Part shown: positions 1 to 11,097 of the stretch, piece by piece
How positions within the stretch are numbered: position 1 is the first letter of the stretch
Layout: each line of letters starts with the position of its first letter
DNA from: Batillaria attramentaria
Lineage: Eukaryota > Mollusca > Gastropoda > Batillariidae
Length of the DNA: 64,000 nt
Direction of reading: 5' to 3'
Assembly (NCBI GenBank): GCA_018292915.2
Contig: JACVVK020000225.1
Coordinates: 686,001 to 750,000 of the forward strand
Notes under the pieces: generated by a model
Database searches by the model: none
What the model saw: the letters and a program-made list of their open reading frames with translations, nothing else
What the model was told of the DNA's origin: nothing
Made by a program: the position numbers and the translations under genes

Positions 1-68
1 CCCTCCCCTGCTTGGGTACAGGGGGGGGGGGCAGCTGCCCCCCTGCCCCCCCGGTTCCGGCGCCCCTG
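1..68 (-). mobile_element. Truncated end of hAT-like MITE (GC-rich)
   Basis: The first 68 bases match the right end of the element at 24560-24994: C/G-rich runs, a CTTGGGTACAGGGGGG block, then TTCCGGCGCCCCTG-type terminal sequence ending at 68. The rest of the copy lies outside the window. Orientation is set relative to the copy at 24560, which is itself nearly symmetrical at its tips. Confidence 0.55.
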
Positions 69-468
69 TTCTGGCAGCCGGGAACCCTCGTTACTGTACT
101 CTGTGTCGATTCACCCATAATTTCTCTTAGAAGTCAATTGGAACGTCGCATAGCAAGGGGAACAACTGGCGCATGAATGCTATTCCTCTGCAACATCGCC
201 GCTTACGTCCCTTGATTGTTGGAAGCTTTCTTCATGACTGTCAGCACACCGTTAAACATTTTCGAAGGCTGCAAGCGAAAACCAACAACAACAACAACAA
301 CAACAACAAACAAATCGATTGATTGTTTGCTTGTTCATTTATCCGCTCGATGCACGGCCGGTGGACTCAGTGAGACTCGGAATCACTGCACGGAACCTCA
401 TACACCATGCTATCGTCAGTATCGGCGCTCACCGTGAAATATTGTAACTCAGTTACAGGCTACCTTAC

Positions 469-470
<2 letters not shown>
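69..470. other. Non-coding, no recognised feature
   Basis: No exon, RNA or complete repeat is recognised here. A short (AAC)n run lies near 284-310. Confidence 0.5.
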
Positions 471-471
<1 letters not shown>

Positions 472-524
<53 letters not shown>

Positions 525-531
525 TGCGTGT

Positions 532-562
<31 letters not shown>

Positions 563-603
563 CGTGCGTGCGTGTGTGCGTGTGCGTGTGTGTGTGAGAG
601 AGA

Positions 604-638
<35 letters not shown>
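472..638. repeat. (GT)n/(GC) then (GA)n compound microsatellite
   Basis: About 120 bp of GT dinucleotides with GC interruptions run straight into about 45 bp of GA. Long readings through it in all frames are artefacts. A second GA tract lies at 709-737. Confidence 0.95.
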
Positions 639-640
<2 letters not shown>

Positions 641-707
641 CGGGGCAACTGACAAGCCGCGCCAGGGGGCGACTGATGAGGCTGCAAAAGAACTATGGCC
701 CGAAGGA

Positions 708-741
<34 letters not shown>

Positions 742-1317
742 CTTTTTTTTTCTTTTTTTTTCCGAAACAGGGTCCAGCTTTTGCCGGTGCCGACGCTACG
801 CCCTTGTCGGTAAGGTAGTCAGTAATACTAGAAAATTATATAAACGCTTTCTATGCTAAAACTGGAACTTACAACAATAATAATAATAATGAATATTTAT
901 TTGCGCTTATTCTCTGTGAGCTCTAAGCGCTTACAGAGAAGGTAAAATAACTAAAAGAAACTAAAAGCTATCCTATGCAACAAACACTTGCTACTTTTTT
1001 CCTGGAGATCTTCTTTTTGCAGTTTCTTATGAAGTTTTCTTGTAATGAACACAACAGCAGTAGGAAACCCCTTGTAAACTGACGTTTGTGTGTCTCATTA
1101 AGGTGATCGTATTGTAAAGGGTGACGTCAGTGTACATGTGAAGCAAACCCTCCCTCAGCAAAAGGGGGATCATCAAAATGGACGACCTTTTCTTTTCGTT
1201 GTGTGGCTTCAAATTGAAGTTTCGATGACGGTTGCTCTCATAGAAAACATGAGAATATGCACATCTTTAGATTGTAGTTACGTATTAGTACAAGTCGATT
1301 TCCTGGTTGATAAACTG

Positions 1318-1590
1318 AACGGGTGTTCTCTCCGAGTACTCCGGCTTCCTCCCCGTCTGCTTTGGAAATGCCAGTTCAGTCATCCCACCAAATTTGAAAA
1401 ATAAATGCAATTCTAAATTCCGACTTTTAAATAGCTGAGCTGACCCTTCGCTCCACGTGATTGTAATGTGTTTGAGTGTGTGAGTCCAGTGTGTGAGAGA
1501 ATCCGTGTGATTCACGTGAGTGTGCGTGTTGGGTTCAGTTCGCGGCGCTTTGAGACGATTCACGAGATTGGGTAAAGCGCCTTTTAAACG
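1318..1590 (+). mobile_element. SINE-C copy (5'-truncated)
   Basis: This copy starts with the TCTCTCCGAGTACTCCGGC block, continues through the CTGCTTTGGAAATG and CACGTGATTGTAATGTG blocks, and ends at GCGGCGCTTTGAGACG and GGGTAAAGCGCC. The same body recurs at 5671, 33651 (minus), 45318 and 48028. The tRNA-like head seen in the 33.7-kb copy is missing. Confidence 0.8.
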
Positions 1591-2590
1591 GCCCTTTCAG
1601 TCTTTCCGAGCCTGTGAACCGACAACTAAAAACCCAAAGCTTTTTTCAGGTGGTATGACGTTTTTGAATTTGAAAGAAAACTCGGTGTTTTGGCGTGGGA
1701 AAACCCGATGAATGAGGGTGCTATGATTTGTAGCGGCATAGCACCGGCAAAACCTCCGTCCGTTGTAATTCATCCCCGTGATAACTACTCCCTCGAGAAT
1801 AATCTAATCCCACCGTCCTCCTCCAACAACTCCTCCTGCCCCTCCCCCCTCCCCCTCCCACCGGCGGCTCCCACCTTGTCCCACCACACCCCACTACCCT
1901 ACCTTCCCCTGGAGTTGCTTGCGCGTCAGCAGCAATACTGCATGTTTGTTTTTGCTGGTGACCATATCAACGGATCAACACGAGGGGGGTGGGGGTGGGG
2001 TGGGGGCACTATTTAAACAACACCTACATAATTAAACTGGAAAACGAGCGAGAGCTAGGGTTAACCGGCGGCGCATCGATCTCACACACTGCCTCGCGCT
2101 ATTGTCGGAAAAGTCAGTGTCAATATACTGAAAAGCTTTAATGCGATCATGCAGCTACCGTTTGCCGCCCCGCTAAAACCGGATTACAGGTTTTTTTTTG
2201 GGTACACTTTAAAAATAGACGGCTCTGGGGTATCCAATGACAATTTTATGCACCACTGAAGACCACGCCGGATATGTGGAGTCGGCTAAGCCGCATGCAT
2301 GTGAATAGATCAAACCAGCTAAGTCGATTGACGTAATGTGAAAGGAGCGAAGAACGCTCTGTGGCTTTGACGTTTTTCTTGTAAGTTAGAAAAAAAGTAT
2401 TTCTTTTTCCTGCGGAAGCTTCAGGGCCATGCACTGAACAGAACAGAACAGAACAAAGGTTGCACGGTTTTGCTTTGAAGACACTGCAGGTGAAGGAAAG
2501 GACGGGATCTTATGATTTATAAAAGAAAGGTGAAATTTATACGGTTGGTCAAGTTGAGAGGGACACATAGATACTCTCAGACACATAGAT
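1591..2590. other. Non-coding stretch
   Basis: No exon or recognisable mobile element is seen. A C-rich tract is at about 1808-1900 and a G-rich run at 1983-2010. Confidence 0.5.
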
Positions 2591-2594
2591 ACAC

Positions 2595-2730
2595 AGACAT
2601 ACATACAGAAACAAACACAGACACAGACACAGACCGTGCACACATACAGACACAAACACACACAGATAGAGACACACAGACACAGATACACATGCACACA
2701 GATACAGACACACACACAGACACACACACA

Positions 2731-2817
<87 letters not shown>

Positions 2818-2818
2818 A
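2595..2818. repeat. (CA)n compound microsatellite
   Basis: Interrupted CAGA/CATA dinucleotide sequence leads into about 85 bp of pure CA. It gives long Cys-Val or Thr-His open readings on both strands, none credible as protein. Confidence 0.95.
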
Positions 2819-2819
2819 C

Positions 2820-4155
2820 AGAGTAAACATTGTATCTGTAACAATTTGTAATGAAAACCCGTGTGACGAGGCTTCATCCATAATTCAACGGTCATCAACA
2901 AAGAGAGACACTTCGTCTGTATGTATCTGTTCGCTCATGATAAAATATTGAAAGGTACGTTAAGCGTTCTCAAAGGCAAAAATGTTGCGAAACTACACGT
3001 ATAATTACTCTCTATGTGATCGAAGTGATAGTCCGTCTGAACCGGCTTCGTTCTTTATCTTTGCGATCATTATCATAAAGAAAGAGGCGGTCTGTTGGAT
3101 TCATTTTCCTTTTTTTGCGCTGGACCTCTGCAGAAAACTGTCTGTAAACAGAACAGCCAAAAGGCCCGCAAGTTGTTGGGGCAACGTAGGTTGGTTACTC
3201 TGACCATGACATAGATAGAGGCCTTTAATGTTTTGACTTGGCACGAGTGACTGGTTTGGGTGCACACACTGATCACAAGAAATCAAATTTAAACTACTTT
3301 ATGGTCTGTATAAGAAATAAAATATAAAACAGATGATTGTCTTTGGACTCACATAATGCTCTGCCACATACACGAAAAGATTAAAATAATAATTATACAG
3401 TCTTAAAGATTGTGATAAAAATAAAAAAAATAAAATACATGTAGAATTAAACGTTAAGATTCAGCAAACTCTTTTGTCAATGTTGTGTGACAGACGAACT
3501 TTTAAACCATTCTTTTAATTGGTTTTTATAAAGTGATCACAAGGAACAAGAAAATGAGGCATCAGTTGGTTTTCATCATGCAGTCACTAATGAACGATTG
3601 CTGACCAATACCGGTCGATGTAGGGATTAATTTTACCGCCCGTTTTACTCCTGCAATTTGTCTAATGGAAAACTTTTGTCCTTGACAAGAGTGACTGACG
3701 TCGGGACATTCGATACAAGGTTTCCGGATATTGAACGCTTTGTCAATTTCCGTGGGGATTTATTTCAGTCATAGCACGCCCCTTTTGGCCTGGCAACGTT
3801 TTGCATTCCAATCTGGTTATCAAACGCGCAAGGCCCCTACTGCCGACCTCCGCAGCATATTCTTGCGTATTTATGATCCATTTAGGTTCGCGCAAGTGTT
3901 TATGCAAGTCAGAATACACACATAAGCGGGAAGAACATCGGTAACTGTGTTTTCACGAGCTGCAGGCCTTTATACATATTTACAAACCTTCTCCTCGACG
4001 CGGACGTGGTAGCGGATCAATATACAGGCTTTTGGTAAACCTTCATTTCGAAACAGGCCTGATCAACAATTTCGCCAGCACAACACTGACCAACATAAAG
4101 CACATGGCGTTTCCATTGTGAACCGGCCCACAGTGGTGCGGAGTGCGCACGTGCG
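2820..4155. other. Non-coding, AT-rich
   Basis: No coding exon or known repeat is recognised across about 1.3 kb. An A/T-rich zone with AATAAA-like strings occurs at 3300-3450, without a gene to attach it to. Confidence 0.5.
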
Positions 4156-4157
4156 TA

Positions 4158-4476
<319 letters not shown>

Positions 4477-5091
4477 ATGTCTGGTGAATAATGTTCAAGT
4501 TTAGGCCGACGTTTCAATTTGGACTTTGAGTTATCACGGCAGACACAGGCAAAGAGATATCACCGTATTCCTTCTTGAAGAACTCAAGCACCACAAAGCA
4601 TCTCAATTAAGACACTCAGAATACCTTGACAATTCCTTTGCGTAAAGGCACTGTGCCCAATATACTCAACCTACGCTTTTTCAAGAACGTTAGTCTTGCG
4701 AGTCGGACACTGCGAGTCACCCAAAGAACAGTTATATAGCCCACCGCCTGCAAAATTTGTTCAAATAACATCAAAAGCCTTTACAAAATGTGAAGCATGC
4801 ATGTTAACGGTACAAGTCAACATCAAAAGGCTCCCTACCCAAACACTCATTCAAAGCCCCGCTCAGTGCTGGAAATGTTTTCATTCTGTGGCCAATCCCA
4901 CTAAATGAAATCTTTTTTTTTTTTAATATTGTACAGGGAAGGCAATAGATGCCACCAAGGCAAATCGTTTGGTGAGCTAGCTTTTGACATGATACAAACT
5001 ATTCGGTAGGAATCTTTCATCAGTTTGTCAATAACAGATTGTTCGCAATGTTGGAGTGTGGGTAATTCATACGACCATGAGACTGTACCAC

Positions 5092-5290
5092 TGAGCTCTT
5101 TGAAAGAACACCGAGAAGTTAACCCACACGGATCTGTTGTACGGAACTTTATTTATTTATTCATTTCTATCTGTTCATTTATATATTATACTATTAAGCT
5201 CTTTGAAACACCGAGAAATTAACCCACTGGGGATCTGTTGTACGGAACTTTATTTATTTATTCATTTCTATCTGTTCCGGCATTTATTTA
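5092..5290 (+). repeat. Two-copy direct repeat (~103 bp)
   Basis: The segment starting GAGCTCTTTGAAAGAACACC near 5092 recurs from about 5197, including GATCTGTTGTACGGAAC and a TTATTTATTCATTTC tract. The copies are about 90 percent identical by eye. Confidence 0.8.
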
Positions 5291-5670
5291 TTCATTCAAA
5301 GAATTGCCAAACGATCTGTGAACAGCCAATAAAACGTATTCACACATCAGACTGCCTTTGTGCTCTTGCTCAACGTACTGAGAAGGGAGCTATAGAACAG
5401 TATACTACACCTGCGCGCGCATTGATTGGCTGACCAAAGGGTGGTAATTAGGGGATATATCGACTCGGCTGGGTGGATAATTGCTGGTGATGGCTGGCGG
5501 CCACGATAGAGACAGTGACTGGACAATATGTCGGGTGTTCGTTAACACCTGAGACCAGGCAGCAGAGTCACTGAAGAGCGGCAGGTTTGGATGAATTCAA
5601 CGGTTCAGCTTTTGAAACGGTATTGCGTGGATACTCAAGACTTTACTCTGTTGTAGATTTACAATAAATC

Positions 5671-5891
5671 CTCTGCTTTGGAAATGTTCAGCCCACCCAA
5701 ATTTGGAAAATAAATAAATGCAATCCAAAATTCCGAAAGTTAAATAGCTGAGCTGACGCTTTGCACCACGTGATTGTAATGTGTTTATGTCCAGTGTGTG
5801 AGAAAATGCGTGTGATTCACGTGAGCGTGCGTGTTGGGTTCAGTTCGCGGCGCTTTGAGCCGATTCATGCAATTGGGTAAAGCGCCTATAC

Positions 5892-5951
<60 letters not shown>

Positions 5952-5961
5952 TATTATTATA
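5671..5961 (+). mobile_element. SINE-C copy with (ATA)n tail
   Basis: Body of the SINE-C family, from CTGCTTTGGAAATG through CACGTGATTGTAATGTG and GCGGCGCTTTGAGCCG to GGGTAAAGCGCC, followed by a long (ATA)n tail at 5890-5955. The tRNA head is absent, as expected for a 5'-truncated retroposed copy. Confidence 0.85.
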
Positions 5962-6248
5962 ATTGTACATCCGCCCTTGTTGGACATGTTGGAGGATGTC
6001 TATCGTGAGATTTTGTTTTTCTGTTAATCTGGAGACTGAGAAACATGCGTAACTGACGTCCATTTTCGAACAAATATTTTGGAATTGACCTCTTGTCAGC
6101 AACGTTCAGTCAGTCCCGTAGGCAACTGAAGAGCCCCTAGAGCCTCCGTTGAAGTTGTAAAATGGAAGTCAGTACCCACATAACTCGCACTTATGCACAT
6201 CTACCTCGACCAACCAATGACTGAAAGCCTTTCCACAAATTACCAACC

Positions 6249-6249
<1 letters not shown>

Positions 6250-6311
<62 letters not shown>
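6250..6311. repeat. (GA)n microsatellite
   Basis: About 62 bp of pure GA. Confidence 0.95.
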
Positions 6312-6313
<2 letters not shown>

Positions 6314-6599
6314 GTAAAACTACAAGATAAAGAAAAGCACGAGTAAAAAAACAACAACAAAAAAACACCCAACAAACTCAGTCACATTTTAAACGCATGC
6401 ATTTTTTATTCATTACGTGCAGGATTTATTTCAAAGCATTCAGCCTAAGTGCACATGCTCACAATGACGCCCGGCAAACACTCGAAACATAATGCACACG
6501 CCCTTGTACGGTTTCTATTTCTTGAACCGCTCTCAATGACCAATGACGGCCGGCGACACAGGGGGGTATTCAATATGGGCCTGGGTGTTTCCGATGCTA

Positions 6600-6735
6600 T
6601 TCCGCTTCAAAAGTAGCACCGGAACGACAAAGTGTTTCCAACCTGTAGCACCGAGTCAGTGTTTGCATTTTCAAATTTGAATAGCACCGAGTGTTTCCAA
6701 CGGACGTGGGTCTGTCGGCGTGAAACTAAGAAACT
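6600..6735 (+). repeat. Dispersed repeat, inverted relative at 53860-53935
   Basis: The strings CACCGAGTCAGTG and CGAGTGTTTCCAACGGAC are found reverse-complemented with changes near 53862-53935, so this is a dispersed repeat. No terminal structure is visible. Confidence 0.5.
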
Positions 6736-6849
6736 GGGTCGTTTGTCAAACCAGACAACGACGTTGACTAACGCGTCACGGCTGCGACTGCAAATGAGTT
6801 TAGAGGAAAAAATAAGGGAGAAGGCGAGATCTACAGACTTCAACATAAG

Positions 6850-7280
6850 TCAAGGACCACTTTGATAGACAGGTCTAATTTTTAAGAATTCACAAAAAAT
6901 AGAGATCGAGGAATCTTTCCAAATTTTTTGCTGTGAAAGTGTTAAAGGGTTAACAATGCGTCCTGCAAAGCTTGCTGAAGCTGAAAAACCACCATGTGCT
7001 GCACGGACATCTTCCAGGAATTTTAGCCAAATTTGCAAGTGGTCCGGGGGCCTTGACTTATGTTGAAGTCTGTATAAATAATAAATTCCCGTTAATCTGT
7101 ATTTCAATTCTTTGTCGCACAGTGAAGAGATAGAGAGATTGTACTGTCTTTCGTAGTGCCGTATCGTTTACATGTAACATGTCGTGTTCACGATGGGTCG
7201 GCTCCAGGATCGCTGAATAATTAAAGAGACTGAATACACAATGCGAAATCCATCAATCTAAAAAAGGTCAGTTAGCATTT
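6850..7280. other. Non-coding stretch
   Basis: Nothing recognised between the dispersed repeat and the MITE that starts at 7282. Confidence 0.45.
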
Positions 7281-7281
7281 T

Positions 7282-7501
7282 CCTGGGCCCGTATGTAAAA
7301 GTCGAGGTTAATTTAACCCACGGTTACGGGCCTAACCCAGACTAGGACAAAAGAAACCCAAAAAACAAAATTGAATATAAAAAAGGAAGCGAAGAAAGGA
7401 AGAAAAAATTCTTCTATAACGGCTTAGGCACCTTCCTGGAATGGGCCCGCTTCCTGATTTAAAACAAACAAACAAACAAACAAACAAACAAACAAACAAA
7501 C

Positions 7502-7540
<39 letters not shown>

Positions 7541-7640
7541 ACAGCAACAGAAAATTTAACCGTAGAGCTAGTTTAGTTCGAGGTTAGACTCTAACCCGGG
7601 GCTAATAGCCCTAACCTCGACTATTACATACGGGTCCAGG
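7282..7640. mobile_element. MITE with ~29-bp terminal inverted repeats
   Basis: The left end CCTGGGCCCGTATGTAA (7282 on) is the near-perfect reverse complement of the right end TTACATACGGGTCCAGG (to 7640). Homology continues inward through AGTCGAGGTTA. The 359-bp interior holds (AAAC)n and (AAC)n at 7462-7541. There is no coding capacity. No clear target-site duplication could be read. Confidence 0.75.
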
Positions 7641-7756
7641 TAAAGAAGCTACATGTACCTCAACACGGGAGGCCCCTTCCTGTGGCAGGGACACTACACG
7701 TAGTCTCCCCGACACCGCACACGCATATAACCAAACACTGCTACACTATAATTATG

Positions 7757-8446
7757 GCTCAGCCGGTAAAGTTCGGTGGAAAGGGGGTGCAAATGTATAC
7801 CAGTCATAGGCAGGGGGAGCAAATGTACTCAAGCTCTCCACTAAGCGGGGCGATTGTATCCCGCCCTTCAGTCCGGTCGATCAGCTCTCGCGATATTGCC
7901 GTGCTGTTTTCATCGAAAGGCTCGTTGCCAGAAAGCGAAACGGTTGCTACAAATTACGGCAGATACTATACATGAACATATATCATCACCCATCTGATGG
8001 CCACATTCGTGCTTTCACCTAAGTTCCGTTACGTCTTATTAATTATAGACCTCTCAAATATTCAGTCTTTCACTGGTCACCTATGTAAAATTTTTTAAGT
8101 CTTGAAACAAATTTCTCATTTAGACCGGATAAATTTTTAATTTTTATTTACATCTTTTTTAACGCGGGAATTTTATGTTTTAAAGGACCTGGCAGGAAGG
8201 AACTTTCATTAGCCGCGAAGTACTCTTTGTTGCTTGCGCGGCGTTAAGCCCTAACTAACTAACTAACTAACCTAAGTTACGTTCATAAAACGCAGTAAGC
8301 TGTCCATGACCAACTCCTGAGACCAAAATCCAGGATACATTTGCACACCGTCCCGCGCAGCTGGTCAGTGTACGTTTGCACCCCCTCCAAATGACGGGTA
8401 TACATTTGCACCCCTTAACAGGCGAACTATACCAACTGAGCGTAAC
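7757..8446. mobile_element. Inverted pair of tRNA-like repeat heads
   Basis: GGCTCAGCCGGTAAAGTTCG followed by GGGGGTGCAAATGTATACC (7757-7830) is mirrored in reverse complement at 8367-8446, with about 80 percent match. CTCAGTTGGTATAG resembles a tRNA box A. Two copies of one tRNA-derived SINE inserted head to head, or the arms of a fold-back element, would both fit. Confidence 0.5.
8211..8272 (+). repeat. SINE-like 3' tail ending GTTAAGCCCTAA(CTAA)n
   Basis: The block CGCGAAGTACTCTTTGTTGC, then GCGGCGTTAAGCCCTAA and CTAA tetramers, is repeated in reverse complement at 24205-24265. It resembles a 3' end shared by retroposons. Confidence 0.55.
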
Positions 8447-8942
8447 TATGCTCATATATTTCAAACATATGGCTGCACGTGAGCCGTTACTGGCTTATCC
8501 CGAAAAATCTACCTCAGCCTTGAGGTAGCCTGCGCACCGTCCCTATAACCCGTGCTGTGCACCAGAGGGCACGTGATTTCTCGGCTTAGTTCCAAGACTG
8601 CGAGAGCAATCATCCTTCGGAACGTTTGACGCGGAGCAGCACCGGAAACACGCGCACCCATTTTGATTACACCCCGCGGGCAAAGGTAAACTGCGATTTC
8701 AGCTACGATGACAGTGACACTGAGAAGCACGCACACACATGATTACATACTTTTACCGCGGACACTACTGTAAATTCTGCCATATATAAATCAGAAGCGA
8801 CCGCACGTTGGACCATAAGTTTCGATGCAAAAGCTGTGTTGATACTGCAGGGTTGGGCAAGCTACAAAACAGACAGAAAAAAGACCTGCAAGAATGTGCA
8901 TACACGGGGGGTGGGAGGGTGGCGAGGGGGGGGGGGTAGGGG

Positions 8943-8943
<1 letters not shown>

Positions 8944-8980
<37 letters not shown>

Positions 8981-9081
8981 TTTTTGAGAGTTTAACGTCA
9001 TTTTCGAGGGGGGGGGGGGAGAGGGAGAGTTTAATGTTCTTTTCCACCCACATATCGGGGTGGGGGGGGAGCTGGGGGGGG

Positions 9082-9145
<64 letters not shown>
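8944..9145. repeat. Duplicated G-run/(GA)n block
   Basis: Two similar blocks of poly-G followed by (GA)n, at 8918-8974 and 9010-9145, separated by a GGTTTTTGAGAGTTTAACGTC-like segment that resembles the SINE-A tail. Confidence 0.8.
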
Positions 9146-9147
<2 letters not shown>

Positions 9148-9149
9148 AA

Positions 9150-9780
9150 GACAGGAAATATACCAAGCGACAAAAGAAGCTCGAATTTCTCAGTATAACA
9201 CGCTGGTACCTGCATGTCACGAAACAAACAAGTCAGCTGACTCCTTTCGGGCTGCGCACTTGACTGCTTAAAGCCTCGCTGCTTGTGCAACTAAAACGCT
9301 TGCTTAGAATGACTGCACATATTGTCTTTTTTTTTAAAACCCAGTGTAAATAAAGTTCGAGTTTCATTTGTTGCTCGGTATACATCTGCCAAGTAATACC
9401 ACTTATATTCCCATACTAAAACGTGACTTTAACTGTGAAATCCAAACATTGTGAGAAACATCAATGTTATCTCATTAAATAATAATATGGCAGTGGCACT
9501 GGATGTATTGACAATGGCCAAGCGTCACATAACTGAGCATTTTCAACAATCACGCAGTCACAATTCAGTGCTGGTTCAGTGAAGACGAATGATCAAAATT
9601 GCATCAAAGATAACTTTTATGTGAATGCTGTTCCATTCAATTCTCAGTCACGAGGAAGAAACTAACTACATAATGTCCTTCGCCGAGGCTGACGGCTTGG
9701 GTTCAGTTTGAAGTCTCAATACTGACGTTTGTCAGGCTTACAACAACGCTGTAGAAAACTTTAGTATGCTTATATCCGTA
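9150..9780. other. Non-coding stretch
   Basis: No exon, RNA or recognisable repeat. Confidence 0.45.
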
Positions 9781-9782
9781 TG

Positions 9783-10110
9783 TGCATCAGAATCAGTCAC
9801 TTTGGACACAATGTAGCATCTGAAACAATTGCGGTGACTCTGGTTGACGTATATGTTGTTGTGCGTACTTAGAAGCGTACCGCGTACTGAGCAGACGACT
9901 TTATTTGGTTGCAGACTGAAGACCAGATAGATAGCGCTGATTGGTGGCTATTTTTAGCGACTTGGTCGTGCCGATGCACAGTACGTGTATGCCGGGAAGC
10001 GTTAGGCCAAAGAAAGTCATATTTCTCTACTATTAGAAGCCGCAAAGTCACGAAATTGGTCGCAATTTCCAAACGAAACATTCTATTCTTTTAGCAACAG
10101 CCCTAGAGCT
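9783..10110 (+). repeat. Dispersed repeat E, uninterrupted copy
   Basis: This copy aligns with 52317-53290 through shared blocks such as GCATCAGAATCAGTCAC, TACCGCGTACTGAGCAGACG, TTATTTGGTTG and AAAGTCACGAAA. The 52-kb copy carries a TTAA-type MITE and a SINE-A inside it. This copy lacks both and so shows the pre-insertion state. Confidence 0.8.
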
Positions 10111-10129
10111 TTGTAAGCGGCTGTTTTCC

Positions 10130-10770
10130 ACTCATTACGAGCATAGAAACTTGAAGGTGTTGATCGTTCGTCCGTTCCATAACACTCCGTGTGTCTGACA
10201 AGTAGTAAAGGAAGAATAACCAGGCTGTGTGTTGCTTCGCTGTTCTCTCGCAGTCACTCATCGTTAGGTCATTAATGTTTCTGTCAGTCACACTTATTCA
10301 CACGTCCATGTATTCCACACTGCTCCATTGTGTACCTGAGTGGTTGTAACGTGATTATAGCCATGCTGTGTGTTCCTTTTTTTGCGTTCCGGCTTTCACA
10401 GTGACTCATCGTTACATGATTATCATGTTCTGTCACACTTTGCCATCGTTCATATAATTATAATCACACACCATGATAATGCTCTATAGGTGTACTTGAT
10501 CGGTGTTGGAGAAATAATGATCATGCTGCGTGTAGATTATTTGTGTTCTTTTAGTTATCCATCGTTACATCATCATCGTGTTCTGTTACACATACTGACA
10601 TAGCCATCGTTCATATAAAATTTATAATTACATTCTATAATGCTCTGGGTGTACCTGAAAGTGTTGGAGAAATAATGACCATGCTGCGTGCAGTTTATTC
10701 GTGTTCTTTCACAGAAACTCATCATAATTCATTTTTTGTCACATTTACTCATAATTCTTCTTTCCGACAA
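10130..10770 (+). repeat. ~170-bp tandem repeat, about 3-4 degenerate units
   Basis: Blocks CCATCGTTCATATAA, ATAATGCTCT, GTGTTGGAGAAATAATGA and CATGCTGCGTG recur in order at about 170-bp spacing. Divergence between units is substantial. Confidence 0.75.
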
Positions 10771-10805
10771 TGATCGTGTACTTGACCCTACCAATGATGT
10801 TGGAC

Positions 10806-10832
<27 letters not shown>

Positions 10833-10836
<4 letters not shown>

Positions 10837-11015
10837 GGTGGGTGGGTGGGTGGGTGTTTGGGGGTTTAACGTCCTTTTCCACCACATACGGGTGATATCA
10901 AAGACGGGGCAACGATGAAAAGGCCAGCACAGATATATGGCCCCAGCCGGAATACGAACTCACGACCCGAGCATTAGAAGTCCAACACTCTACCATTCGA
11001 CCACCTCAGCTCCCC
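10833..11015 (-). mobile_element. SINE-A copy with target-site duplication
   Basis: tRNA-derived SINE in reverse orientation. Its promoter-like head (box B GTCGTGAGTTCG) lies at the right and its tail GGACGTTAAACCC(CCAAACACCCA) at the left. TGGACAGAGAGAGAG-type flanks at 10801-10832 and 11016-11045 are the duplicated target, inside which GA units have expanded. Confidence 0.9.
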
Positions 11016-11097
11016 TGGACAGAGAGAGAGAGAGAGAGAGAGAGAGGAATAAAAATTGTCGCATGTACTGTAGTGGCGTCTATCATTAACTTCTCGT

